A model generated the notes under the pieces. It searched no databases and was not told the DNA's origin. It saw only the letters and a list, made by a program, of their open reading frames with translations. A DNA stretch of 64,000 nucleotides, taken from Lepidonotus clava. Taxonomy: Eukaryota; Annelida; Polychaeta; Phyllodocida; Polynoidae. The stretch is from contig OW387149.1 in NCBI GenBank assembly GCA_936440205.1, positions 9,940,114 through 10,004,113 of the forward strand, written 5' to 3'. Within the stretch, counting starts at the first letter, position 1, and every line of letters begins with the position of its first letter. Shown here piece after piece: positions 45,501-57,295 of this stretch. Both the position numbers and the translations under genes were made by a program.

Positions 45501-45807
45501 CCTGCTGTTCTCAGTATCTTTTAGCTAGATGTTTCGACTCATAACGTATCCTTACAGGTCTCCATTGTCATTCGTCGTACCTGTGCGTACCTGCAGGACG
45601 TGCGTTAGCCCGGCTGCAGTCCCTACGCCTGGGGACTTTGCCACTCTCCATATACTCTAACTATGCCACTAAATGATGTCGCCGCCTGGCGTTTAGCACA
45701 CGTATCAGCGTTACAAGTTTCAATATAATATTCTTGCCAATACAAAACAAGTTTACAATATTTTATTATATACTATTCTAGTTCTTCTTGCACTGTGCCT
45801 CAGTGCA
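42591..45807 (-). mobile_element. young non-autonomous LTR retrotransposon
   Basis: Two direct repeats, 42591-43735 and 44627-45770, are about 99% identical. The right copy extends to 45807, giving an LTR of about 1.18 kb with TG...CA ends. AAGG flanks the element on both sides, and the neighbouring tandem unit shows the unoccupied AAGG site. A primer-binding site reading TGGTGGAGAACCCGGGTAC on the minus strand (44606-44624) starts 2 bp inside the right LTR and matches a tRNA 3' end with CCA. The element therefore lies on the minus strand. The interior is under 0.9 kb with no gag or pol, so it is non-autonomous. A palindrome of about 146-bp arms occupies the inner part of the left LTR and adjoining interior. 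Near-identical LTRs mean recent insertion. Confidence 0.8.
43759..44083. repeat. long hairpin inside the LTR element
   Basis: Arms at about 43759-43905 and 43938-44083 are close to perfect inverted copies, separated by an AT-rich TATAATATACTATACTATAA-like centre. Mirror-image open frames on the two strands (MPQCSRRRLRSETPATELL) result from the palindrome. Confidence 0.85.
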
Positions 45808-45904
45808 AAGGAGTATCCAACGTTTCTGGGGCCATCTACAAGTTCCAACCCGGCTTTATTTAAATTGTTAGAGCATTCAAATTTAAGTAAGAATTTTTCA
45901 AAAG

Positions 45905-48900
45905 TGTTGTATAGTTTATCAGTTAGACCATTGTTATAAAAATTATTGCAATTGTTTGGGTATGTAGAGATTCAACTTTAGACGACGGACTAATATTGTA
46001 ATAATGGCCACCAGGGCCCAGCCCACAAAGCCTGCTGGATACATTATGAACACGTAATTATGTAACATAACATTATTATTTAACAATTTGAGTCCTAAAT
46101 TTTTTTAAAACCAAATAAATACAAACAACTGACTAATCTTATAATAATGCCCCCCCCCCATATGCCCTGCCCACAGAGCCTGGTAATGAAACAATCATCC
46201 CGACCACGACGCATCTGCAAAGGACTATATTAAACAGAGGGAACCCCAGTCAACACATTAATACCTAGCGTCCATTAAATGATATTCTGGACTCTTTATT
46301 TACACACATAACAAGAATTATGTAACAATAAATAGTCTGATAGTGCAGAAATTATTTGTTAAAAACATACAGGCCATGAATGTTATTGTTATCTTGTATT
46401 CTATATATGTTCTTCAATATTAAAAGTGTGGATTAAATTCTAGGCAATGGAGAGGATCCCCAGAGGCTTTATCAGCATTATGTAATAACCCTCCAACAAT
46501 CAGGGGTCGCCCTACTCCCACCACATTTATTTGTCCAGCCTCCACTGGAGCATGACTGCTGACCTAGCTTTGTTTGGAGAAGAGTCTATATGGTTGAAGA
46601 GTTTTTCAAAAATGTCTTATAGTTTATTAGTTAGGCATTGTTTATTTTGCAAGAATCTGGGAAGAGATTTAAATTTATATTTCTTACGCAATTATTATTA
46701 ATATTCCTCCTTACTATGTGTTGGTCACCCAAATCAAGTGCATTGATTTTATTATTTTCAAAAACAACTTCAGGGTTTCCCCTTGTCTTCCAGAAGATAG
46801 TAAACTGTAAAAATTCGTACAATTTCAATTTCAACTCATCAATCCATTTCCATTATTGTACATCAATTTAATTCTGTGAAACAGATCAAAATTTTCCCTA
46901 TTTGACATTTGAAGTAATGTTCCAACCAAATAAATGTTTAATTAGAAGTATTGTTTTTTTGAGTACATTAACTTATTTTCCTTCAAGAGTAATAAATCAC
47001 AAATTAACGGTGTTAAACTGGAATAAGACCTGGTTGAAGCAAATTGCTAAAAGGGTATTATTTTTCTGCTTAATAAATCATGTCAACAACACTCCTGAGT
47101 TTGGTTTTGTGTAGATTCAAAGCTTTCATTATCATCTAAATTTTCGGTATCCTATCTCAATACGGCCATTTTCATTCTGTGTTGTTATTCAGAGATCGAT
47201 AAATTGGTGACCTGACAATATACCCTTTTTCCAACTCTGGATCTGCCACTTATTTGCATGAGAATATTGTAGGGTTAGCTGTGCTATTTTAGGGATCTCT
47301 TCTAATATTCCTTCTTTTTTGCCATTCATGAAAGACCTAACATCTACTATGTCTTGGGTGAACAAATAAATGTTCAAAAATTTGTATTTATGAGTACATT
47401 CATTATTTTAAGAACCATAAACCAGTAAGGTGTGAGACCCAGGTGACGCAAATAAAAACAAATAGCTGTCTGTACAAATTACTATTTGCCCACCCTATTT
47501 CCAAGATGTGGGCCTGCGCCTCTTGCTGTCATATCTCACCAGGTGGTGCATGAGCGAAACGTTTTGCTCATTTTCTTTTATCTAAACTTAGTTTGGGTGT
47601 CTGTTCCTAAGGTCATTTCCTTGTACATAAATTATTATGATGAGGTGAAAAGGAAATGGACTATGCTATTGGTGGCATCAATTGATTTATGTTATGGGGG
47701 GCAGAGGGACAAAATAGGGTTATGATCGCCTGGTGTGTTAGTCATACTATAACTATTTAATCATATTGGCACAGGAATGATGACACAAACTGATGCCTGT
47801 CAGGTAAAATGTGACCGCACACAGCAGATTGCGGCAAAGACACAACTGTCAGTTTTTGCTGTGAGATTTAGAAGTAATAAACTATTAAAAAAAATTGAAT
47901 GGGCCGGAGATGTATCTCACCTACATAATAAATTGACCAAAAAGACCTTGACACACCTCAGACTGAGCTCACATCAACTAGAGTTGCGCTTGGGGGACAA
48001 GTCAAACTACCTTGTAGATGATGAGGTACTTCCCCTCATCTACCCATCTTATTTTCATATTAATCAGTAGTCACCAGTGTAGGAGATCTGCATGGTCTTC
48101 ATATTTAAACTAGCCAGAACAAGGGCAGTGACTTTCACCTGTCACTGAGTCAGTTTGAACATGGCCAACCTCCCTGTATAATTAAGCTTTACTTTTCAGT
48201 TGTAAACATCCTAAAAAGAAAGAACACACTGCTTTAGTTCACATGTAGCAATGGATTGAGGAGTAGTCTGTCTTGGAGGACAAAGTAGAGTGTTTTTGAA
48301 ACATGCCCTAATCTCATTCACTGTTCCAGATATATATAGATCTCCTGGGATCTACATGAGTGGTCCCTATGCCTAATGCCAGTGACAGAGAAAATAATAA
48401 TAAAAATCATTTCACTCACTTGAAGTCAACAGAAAATGATTTTTTTTCTTTTCAGAAATTGTATGCATAAATTTGAAAAGAAATATTAATTAACATTGAA
48501 GTTGATTTTGTAGACCTGAGCATTATCAATAAACCTATATGTCCAGGAGTGAAGACCTCGCTTGCCCTTGGTCAGGGTCCACTGCTCCCACCTGTGGGCT
48601 CACCGATCTAAAGTCATGAGAGGGTGGGCTTCCGAAAAATTATATTAGGGGACATAATTCTCTTTAAAGTTTTAGATAACTGGGTAATTCTCAAAAAACA
48701 AACACTAATTCTCTATTTTGACCTTATCTGAGTATGGAATTTTAAATTTTCACTGCAGTATTATCTATTTTTATTTTAAATGACGCATAATACTTGGATC
48801 TATTGTGTGCACACCCATTTTAGTATCTGACAGTTCCAGACCCAAAATATGGTCCTTTTTAACTGTTTTTCCCCAAAAATAAAAGTAAAATGAATGTTAG

Positions 48901-50330
48901 ATTATCCAGAAGATTTGAAGGGACTATGACTTGATGCTAATGTTTAGTTTTTCATGTTCTTTACTTTTTGTAAGTAAGAATAGACAATATATGTGGTTTG
49001 GCATATTTAAAAAGAACATGTAATTTGTTACTAACATTCATATATAATACTTCTGTTCTCATATCATATAGTGGGAATTTCTAAGGATATATGCTACCAA
49101 TAAAATATAGGTAAGCCGTAGGTTCATCAAACTAGGGTTGGTGTAGGTTAAGCGTCGAAACACTTTTTATGTAGAATTCCTGAATTAATATTAGTGAAAG
49201 ATGTTGAAGGTGAATATTAAACATTATGAGCTTAACTGAATGACAGAGAAATAGTGAAAATTATACTCTTGGACAATTATATACAGGATCAAAGCTCAGT
49301 GTTACTGTGTAAAAACAATAAATAATCATGTCAAAACAAGGTAATCATATTCCTTTTTAGAAAGTACCTCTATAATCCTGACAACTACTACACCATAAAT
49401 ATATTATACTATGGGCACTTGGTGTATAAAAAGCTTTGGATGATCTTTTTAAAATTCCTACTCACTATAGTAAAACCAAACAATAACATGCATAACCATT
49501 TCAAAAACAAGTATTTACAAATTTGAATCAAAACTTTCAATATCCATAAAATAAATTATATCATAAGTTTAAGGTATAATTATAACCTTGATGACTCGAA
49601 CATTCAACCACTTATCAATGTCTCAACTACATGTAAACTGGGATCCTTAAAATCCTGAAACTTTATGAGACACATTAATAGGGGCAGATAATAAAGCCTT
49701 AGAATTGGCATTTAACATGGGGGACCTCCCTCCCGAGCCCCTAAATGGGGAATGGGAACAGTACAGTGAATTGTGTAAAAAAATATGTATATAAAAAGCA
49801 TCAATTCAAATTGCCTCAAGGCTTCTTGTGACGTCTGTACAATATATAGCTGTTTTTTTTTACAGAATGAAGTATGTTTAATGCAGTTGTGTCCGTTAGA
49901 GCAAGCAAACTGACATTGCAGGCTGGGAGAATAGTTGAGCTTGAGGTGATGTGATCAGCCGTGTGTTGGTACTGTAAGGACTGGCTGCTGTTGGGTGTTC
50001 AAAATATCTGGTAAGTTTTAAAGATTTTAAGCAGAGACCTTGTATGTCAATAAATCAACCTCACAGAAATGGGCGACCCAGGTTTCAACCTGCCACTAGG
50101 GAAAGGATTACATAGGTCCACAGAGGTGCTTTCCAGTCTTGATATATATATCATTAAACACACCTTTCTCATTAAAGTGGCAACCCCTGGTGACTTAATT
50201 TTGAAACACCTCTTTAGTGCTTTCCCATAGTTAATGTATATGAAGTGAAGTGACCTAGTTAGCCAAAGCCCCAAGAGTGGGTAGACATAGTACTGCACCG
50301 GTTCGTGGGAAAGGTGTATAGAGGAGCTTT
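45905..50330. other. gene-free AT-rich sequence
   Basis: No coding region, RNA gene or clear transposon is recognised over 4.4 kb. The 97-codon frame at 47777-48070 has no recognisable domain. A C-run lies at about 46149-46158. Confidence 0.4.
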
Positions 50331-50333
50331 CCA

Positions 50334-50415
50334 GTATATATATATATATATATATAATATATATTTATGCACATATATATGTACACACACACACACACAG
50401 ACACAGACACACACA

Positions 50416-50452
<37 letters not shown>
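50334..50452. repeat. (TA)n and (CA)n microsatellites
   Basis: A TA run (about 50334-50357) is followed by an interrupted CA run (50383-50452). Open frames across it are artefacts. Confidence 0.95.
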
Positions 50453-51737
50453 GGTCTGTTTCATGCCCACTTGGTTCAGTGAACGTGGGGTATGGGTCAT
50501 GTCGACTTGAGGCACAGAAAAGAGGGTCCTTCAAGTAACACGTATAAAGTGCCTATTTTTGTGCTTTTAAATATTTGCCTATGGACCCTATTGCTAATAT
50601 TATATACATTATTAGCAATGCTTGATCAGATATATCTCTGACAGAAGTTGTCCAATATGTATGTAATCATGTTCAACTACAAAGTTATGATGAATCTTTC
50701 TTACACAAATAACTTCAGTTCAATGGGCAAAAGCTCTTGTAGCAATAGTTGTGTATAGATCTGTGGTGGGCTGGTATGGCCTGTGCATGGACATTTTTTT
50801 GATTATCGCAAATTCTTTATTGAATGCCCCCGGTAAGGGACCCCCATTACTAGCCTTGGGACACCACAGGGCAACCTATCTGGGTCAAGGTGAGGGTGAG
50901 AGAGGCCCCACAGAAGTCATGGTTCAAGTTTCGTGGCTAATGCTACCGTGGGTCTAAACTGGTTGGGGTCACTCTCTAAAGATGCAAAGAAATATTATAG
51001 CACCAGCTTCACTTTAGCTCAGGCAGTCTGGTCGGGAAGACCAAGCTCACCCTCCCTATCAATAATCAGCAACCAACCTTTTAAGGACCACTTTATAATC
51101 TCTTGATCAGTGACGTTGATTTGTTAAGTGAAGACTTGTTGAGACTAAGATGTAGGCTTCATAGTTTGTTCTGCATTGACCTTCCCTGAAACTGATTGTA
51201 CCATAAATAAAAGGATTGAAACTGTATTTTTGACACATGTGACTTATCATTGGGTGTAATACTTGTATTCAAACCAACCACTGCCAGGATGAGTTCCAAT
51301 CACTAACCCGAAACTGCCATTAATTTGAGTATTTCTGGTATATTGGCACAATTGGCAGTATCTAAGTATATATTGCCTACCTTCCCCCTCTGTTTAAAAT
51401 GTGTTTTCCATTATTTCTATGAGAATTTGCACAATCATTTCTTTAGAGTCAGATAAAGTTATGCAATCTAATCTAATGGAGTCCTACGTTTGAGAGAAAA
51501 TCAAGAAATTCAGGGTAAAATACTTAAGACCATTCAAAGTGTGTGCATAGTCAACACATAGGGATACTGCCCACTTTGCTCTGCTCATAATTTCCTTTTT
51601 ATTTTCAATATAATTCACAAAAATGGTATATAACCCCCTCAGGCAGTAATTTTTCAATGCAACCTCAGACAGCCTTAATCCCTTATCAATAAATATAATA
51701 TAATAAATTGGTATATTACATAAATTGATATCATACA

Positions 51738-51883
51738 GATGTAAACTATTAAAAGTGTAGAAGCTACACCGAAGCCAACATCCGGTTGTTGTTGTTGACT
51801 TGTGTTTATTATAAGAGTAGACATAGATTATGGCGAATCAACTAGTTTCGGCATGTTACTGCCTTCATCAGGATGTAAACTAT
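51738..51883 (-). mobile_element. 122-bp Penelope-type fragment beginning with a hammerhead core
   Basis: The insertion at 51750-51871 is flanked by GATGTAAACTAT on both sides (12 bp) and is missing from copy A near 19335. Read on the minus strand it begins exactly with CTGATGA (51871-51865). Then come an A, stem II GGCA/TGCC around a 6-base loop, GAAAC (51849-51845) and a minimal stem III. The triplet is GTT instead of GTC. Stem I can form only 3 bp, because its 5' strand would come from the target. It is a truncated ribozyme copy, probably inactive. Confidence 0.6.
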
Positions 51884-51955
51884 ATATAGATGTAAACTAT
51901 ATAGATGTAAACTATAGATGTAAACTACATAGATGTAAACTATATAGATTTAGAT
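51872..51955. repeat. short tandem repeat of GATGTAAACTATATA
   Basis: About five units of 13-17 bp follow the insertion. Copy A has one unit (near 19335), so the array grew after the duplication. Confidence 0.8.
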
Positions 51956-52081
51956 ACAATTAGGAAAACAATACATTTCAAGGCTTTTAGATATCTGTAA
52001 TATTGAGACTTTTCCTATTTTCCTATTATCTCTACAGACAGTTGGGGAATAGAGACATATGATACATCACATTAACAGTGC

Positions 52082-52978
52082 TTAAGGGCAATCGCGCCAT
52101 TATAGATCTAGTGTTGAGATTTGTTTGAAACTTTACACAATGAAAGTTACACCTATATGGGTATCAAAAATGAAAAAAAAGATAGGTCACCGTTGAAACT
52201 TTTCAGCTATAGCATGCTATTTATACAATGAATATTCAAAAAACGACTTGAAAAATTAATTTTGAAATTTGATTTGATTTACTAATTATTTTGATAGAAT
52301 TGTTATGATGACCATTCTAATGCTTTTGATAAATGTGTCTCAAGTGAGAAAGAAAGACTTTTGTAAAATTTGATGAAGTAATATATAGATATAACTGGAA
52401 AATATGCAAAATAAACTATTTCAAAAGTAGAGAAATTCAAAAATAATGTTTCATACAAAAAAAAAAAAAAAAATTGAAAAATGCTCTAAAATCTTATATC
52501 ACATGCCTATGGACATAAGCTATCATATCCAGTAAAAAAATGGGGGTTCACCGTTCTAATTTAGTCAGCAGAGCTGAAAATCCATTTTAAAACCCAAAAA
52601 TGACTAAAAATTTGTATTTTTTCATTTTTTCATTAATTCACTAAAATATTCTCTTAAAAATTATTTTGAATATTCTATGTTTTTCACAAGACCCTCACAG
52701 AAATTTGGGTGTATTATGCGTACCTTTGCATAATGTTTACTAAAAGAGATACAGGAGACAACATAGGTTTTACTGCCTAAGTCACTTTTTAGTGTTTGCA
52801 GAATTTCCACAAAATTACTCATATTTAAACTTTTCTACCACCAAAACTATTCATCTTGAAAAACTTTCTATTTTGTTTCTGAATAGTACAAATATTATTG
52901 AATATTCCTGCCAAATTTGAAAAAGATTGGAGAATTTTGATTTTTAGGATATGTGGAAAATGGCGCCATTGTCCTTAA
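52082..52978. mobile_element. TTAA-target DNA transposon, non-autonomous, 889 bp
   Basis: The element at 52086-52974 has inverted ends GGGCAATCGCGCCATT and AATGGCGCCATTGTCC and is flanked by TTAA on both sides. Copy A has the exact empty site, one TTAA at 19762-19765 in GCTTAACTG. There is no long open frame, so it depends on a transposase from elsewhere. TTAA duplication fits piggyBac or Kolobok. Confidence 0.88.
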
Positions 52979-53257
52979 CTGTTCAATAGCATGCCAAGAG
53001 AAATACTCAGATCTCGATTGATGAAGATATAATATCTTTATCAATCAAAATCTGAGTTGAATGTGTGTTTTCCACTTTTACCTATGTTCAAAACTTTGTA
53101 GCTCTACATTTCATGTTACTATATTGCATCAGTATGAATAAAATCAACATGGAAAACAGATCACCACCTTGATGGCAAAGGAATGATTAAATCTTGGAAA
53201 CAGTTATTTTCATCAGAAATTTTCTTCCTGTAACAATTTCAACCTTATTTTCTATAG

Positions 53258-53346
53258 GGGCTTAACTACCACAGCTTTTTGTCACCTCAATATCACGTTT
53301 GGAGTCTATTTGAACTTATGATCCGTTGGGGCGAAGTTACCTCAAG
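53258..53346 (+). other. putative 5' UTR exon of sulfotransferase gene B
   Basis: The homologue of 20081-20170, with acceptor TATTTTCTATAG and donor CAAG|GTAAGT. The ATG at 53317 (ATGATCCGTTGG) opens an upstream frame. After splicing to 53670 that frame would run out of frame past the main start, so it could lower translation. Confidence 0.5.
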
Positions 53347-53669
53347 GTAAGTCAATGTAGTAATCACATCTGACTTTAAAACTATGGCAGATTTCCATGA
53401 AAATATATTAAGCAAATCTCAATTCCTGTAAACCAAATGCTCGAATCTGCCTGGGAAGCAATAAGCATGATACTTTGTACTTCATAACTTGGAACATGTA
53501 TAATGGATCAGTAGACACTGATTAATTTTTGTTGCCAAGATGGGGGGGAAAAGGAGATCAATTGGGTGATATGGATTTTATGCAATTTATGGAAACAATG
53601 ACTGTTGCCCATTGTTTGGCTATAAAGATACATCCTGGATGTATATTGTAATTTTGATATACTTTACAG

Positions 53670-54968
53670 ATGCTCAAGACGCCTATTAAGATCCTGATGT
53701 CCTTGCTTCTTTTAGTGATCATTTCACAAATATATTTGAACCATAAAATTATTAACAACCATTCCAAACCTGCAGTAAGGAATATGTACGGCACTACTAT
53801 TGCATCCACTGTGCTGGACAAATACTACAAAAGCATGAACATCATAGAAAAAACAACTAACATTTACTTTCTACGGATTGTCAAGACAGGCTCAACCACT
53901 CTACATAGAATATTAGCAAGATTTGCATGGAATAATAACCTAAGAGTGGCTACATACAATATAAGTAAGACTGGAGATTTTCTGATTCCTCCCTTTGAAG
54001 TAGGACTTTCCAAAAAATACCATATGAGCATCTACCATGGCATATACGATCCACAAAAGCTTGATGAAATACTTCAGAAACCAACAACACATTTATCAAT
54101 TCTTCGCCATCCGTTGACCTGGCTTAACTCTTATCTGTACTTTTTCAAAATCATTGATCTACTGGACTTGGATAAGGAAGACGTTGTTGCCTCATTCATT
54201 CACCATCTAAATGATGCAGACTGGATGAATAAAAATGAAGACATTCTTAGAAAAATTCACAATAGGTATTCTCAGCAGTTTCTTAATACTGCATCAATGG
54301 ATGATATTGCCATTAAGGATTATGTAAGGTTAGATAATATCTTTCTGACTGGTATAAAAGAATACTTTGATGAATCACTCATTCTCTTCAGGAGAAAGCT
54401 TGGCTGGGAGTTCACAGATATGATATACTTGCCTCTGAGGGTACGGTCCTTTAGCAAGAAAATCTCAACAAGCCCAGCACTGTACAAGCGGTTTTGTAAG
54501 TGGATGAACATCGATTGCCTTCTATTTGAACATTTCAACAGAACATTCTGGGAAAAATATGAAAAAGAAGGTGAAACTATCAAACAAGAAGTGTATCATT
54601 TTAAGGCTGTTCTTGTGACTATCAGAAAATATTGTTCGCCATTCGATCATTCCAGGCTTGGGTACATTGTAAAAAACCTATACAAATTTCAACCAATACA
54701 TTTCCCTTCATCTCGTTGGCATGGGGCTTTTAACTATACAATGGTTGATTGTGCTTTATGTAAACTACATGAGCGAGTTCAAAATGCTTTCTTTTACTAT
54801 AGGCAAAACACAAAAGATGATTGTTCAAAGCTATGTCCATTTATTAAAGAAGGAATATTCAAAAGGAAACCATATTTTTGTGAAATGATCTGTAGAAGAT
54901 CAAAATCTGCAAATTTTGAATTGAACTCGATCCTCTCATGGAGGAATGTCACGGTCTTTGGTCACTAG
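53670..54968 (+). CDS. GAL3ST-like: galactose 3-O-sulfotransferase family protein, gene B
   Basis: The 432-residue intact paralogue of gene A, two residues longer in the stem just after the membrane anchor (about residues 6-23). It keeps FLRIVKTGSTTL for PAPS 5'-phosphosulfate binding and ILRHPLTWLNSY for 3'-phosphate binding. EYFDESLILF, HFNRTFW and the Cys-rich tail ending SWRNVTVFGH are also kept. A type II Golgi enzyme transferring sulfate to galactose is the family role; the substrate is inferred only. Most differences from gene A are conservative and lie in the stem and surface regions, while motif regions are identical. The start follows the same splice acceptor (TACTTTACAG|ATG). Confidence 0.93.
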   Translation: MLKTPIKILMSLLLLVIISQIYLNHKIINNHSKPAVRNMYGTTIASTVLDKYYKSMNIIEKTTNIYFLRIVKTGSTTLHRILARFAWNNNLRVATYNISKTGDFLIPPFEVGLSKKYHMSIYHGIYDPQKLDEILQKPTTHLSILRHPLTWLNSYLYFFKIIDLLDLDKEDVVASFIHHLNDADWMNKNEDILRKIHNRYSQQFLNTASMDDIAIKDYVRLDNIFLTGIKEYFDESLILFRRKLGWEFTDMIYLPLRVRSFSKKISTSPALYKRFCKWMNIDCLLFEHFNRTFWEKYEKEGETIKQEVYHFKAVLVTIRKYCSPFDHSRLGYIVKNLYKFQPIHFPSSRWHGAFNYTMVDCALCKLHERVQNAFFYYRQNTKDDCSKLCPFIKEGIFKRKPYFCEMICRRSKSANFELNSILSWRNVTVFGH

Positions 54969-55190
54969 TCAGTAAAAAGGTATTAGACATACAGACTGCT
55001 TAGCTCTTAAAAGTATATTTGGGTGTCTAACATCTTTTATGAATACTATTGAAATGATTCTGAAGGAGCTAGGTTGTAAGTCAAGGAATACACAAAATAA
55101 AGACAAACTACAGGACACCAATGATTTGTAATAAATGCTTGAAAAGTTATTAAGAGTTATTAAGACAGATATTAAACAGAGAAAAGATGA

Positions 55191-55484
55191 AGGCCGTCCA
55201 TAAATGACGTTATGCTATTCTTTTACCATTTTGGACCACCCTTCCCCCCTTGTTATGTTTTGTCAGACTGTCCTTTAGAATTTTACTGATCTACTTGGAA
55301 ATTGAAATTTCAGCATTGAAAATTTCGACTTTTTGTATAATTTTCTTTGGAAAATTTTTAAATCAAAATTTTTTAACACGATGTCATGCACCACATGACT
55401 CCCCACTCCCGCCACTTGTCACATTTGGTCTTGGGACCATGAATCCTCCCCCCCTGCTGCATGACGTCATTTATGGACAGCCCC
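55191..55484. mobile_element. MITE-D with GGCCGTCCATAAATGACGT ends
   Basis: The left end AGGCCGTCCATAAATGACGT and the right end inverted GGGGCTGTCCATAAATGACG face each other. The body is about 294 bp with no coding function; an 89-codon frame across it is incidental. It lies in the 3' flank of gene B and is missing after gene A. Superfamily and target duplication are not settled. Confidence 0.7.
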
Positions 55485-56156
55485 ATGTCTTACCACCAAT
55501 ATTCCAATTTGAAGGGTAATAAAAAATATATAAAATGACTTATTATAAAAATATTTATCACATTGCACAACAGAATTAATGTTAATTATTTTCATTATCA
55601 CAAGTCTTATTGAGATTTTTTTTTTCCACAAAAATTGACCATTTTCCAAAACAAATAAATTGGATGCCATCAGATTAAAGACCCAAGTTCACCTCTAATG
55701 AATATATCTGGAACTTCTTTTAAGGTCCATCAATTTCTTATGAACTGACAATCTTAGACCTGCTAAGATAGGTGATTTATTCACTACTTTAAAAAGGACT
55801 AACTGTAGAGATAAATTATATAAATTATGTCTCAGGGCAGATAAGGCATTTTCAAATAGTAGTGCACATGACGAATTAATACATGACAAGAAAGGGGGAG
55901 GCCAAGGGAATAACATAAGACTTACTGTGTACTACCCTAACCCCATAGCCCCTTGCTATGGAAATAATTAGGCTGATTTGCATATCATTTTGACTAGTTT
56001 CAATTGCGCTTTTCAATCTTATGTAAAACAACAAGGTTTTGGAAGCAAAATTGATGTTGGGAAGAATGAAATATGCATGACTGTATGCTCTGGCAACACA
56101 TTGTTTGATTGTTTTTCATTCAAATATTTGTTAATTCACTGTTACTTTTTTGATTG

Positions 56157-56162
56157 AATAAA
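56157..56162 (+). terminator. candidate polyadenylation signal, gene B
   Basis: AATAAA with ATCTTACTCCCAGC, conserved with 24425-24430 behind gene A. Confidence 0.45.
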
Positions 56163-56510
56163 ATCTTACTCCCAGCTATGAATCGTTTCGTTTTCTTTTC
56201 CCTTCAAAACCTGACTATATCACAGACTATTGCACAAGAACTATTGAACAAGAACAAGAACACTTGTGATGGCTATCCCCTGTGCTCCATCACAGAATAA
56301 AAACAGTGATGCTTTTGTTGGGAATGTCAAACTCTTGCTGTTATGCCAAAATTCAGCATCAATTTCCCCCCACTTCTAGTAATTTTTCTATGGTTTCATG
56401 GTTGGCCGGGCTTGATTGACCTACCTGCACCTGATAGTTAAGTTCAACCAGCCATGACATCTAGCTGGAACCTACAGGAGAGAGACCCTTACATGTCTTG
56501 CAAATACACA

Positions 56511-57295
56511 GGTTTGTAAATACTGGTTTCCTGGTTTTTTTTGGTGCTTTAGTTGGTTCCCAGCGTGTCCAGGCATTGGAAGGGCGGACACCCAGCCCCT
56601 GGTCCCTATAGGAATGTATGGGTGGGGGGGGGAGTGCATTCTGAGCTTATTTGACAAAACCTCTTTTCTATTTCATTATTATACTTATAGTCACTTAATA
56701 GTCTGGGGACCAAACTAGACTTATTTATGAGATAGATTTTGGTTTTTACATTATATATTGATTATTTCATCATCGGGATGAAAAATTATCCCCCTAAAGA
56801 GCATACTAGGTGATGATCTTAAATTTGTCACATGTTAGATTAAACTAAAACCAATTTGACAAATGCTGACAACAGTAGAGAGGTAAAGCTGCCAAAAGAT
56901 TACCATTTTGTGCTTTGTTCTTGCCCAGAACAGGTCAAATTTGAAGGCTTAGTCTGAAAGTTTGAAGAGACAAAAGAATTTTTGTCTGGAGACAGAAACT
57001 CCCCCTGGCTTCTTTAAACACAACCTTACCTAATTCAAAATTGATCAAAGTTTATATCAAGTTTAATATAGGTGTTACTGGCAGAGATGTATTTGATCCT
57101 ACTGAAATTGGAAAAAAATATTTTTCAAACTGAATTAGCTCAGAGTGCAACTTTTTAATTAAGGGCCTGTTTACACTGGGATAGAATAGTCTCACCAAAA
57201 AAAAAATAATAGATGAGGAATAATCAAATAATCAGAGAGCCAGATAGGGATGGCATCAATTAGCACCCTCCAGTGTTCACTATCCCCTGTTGATA
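56511..57295. other. gene-free sequence
   Basis: No gene or element is recognised. Confidence 0.4.

Larger units (their letters stand above)
50600..56510. repeat. segmental duplication copy B (partner 16021-24985)
   Basis: Collinear with copy A. Shared landmarks include GATTAGCAATGCTTGATCAG-type text, GGGACACCACAGGGCAACCT, the 5' exon, the sulfotransferase gene, its 3' flank and CCAGCCATGACA. Copy B carries private insertions at 51750-51871, 52086-52974 and about 55060-55510. Confidence 0.85.

Noticed and set aside
47545-47575. GAGCGAAACGTTTT, resembling the right half of a hammerhead
   Set aside because: No CTGATGA lies upstream at the needed distance.
47777-48070. A 97-codon plus-strand open frame
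   Set aside because: No domain, no splice context and low-complexity surroundings.
50255-50538. Cys/Val-rich open frames
   Set aside because: They are translations of the (CA)n microsatellite.
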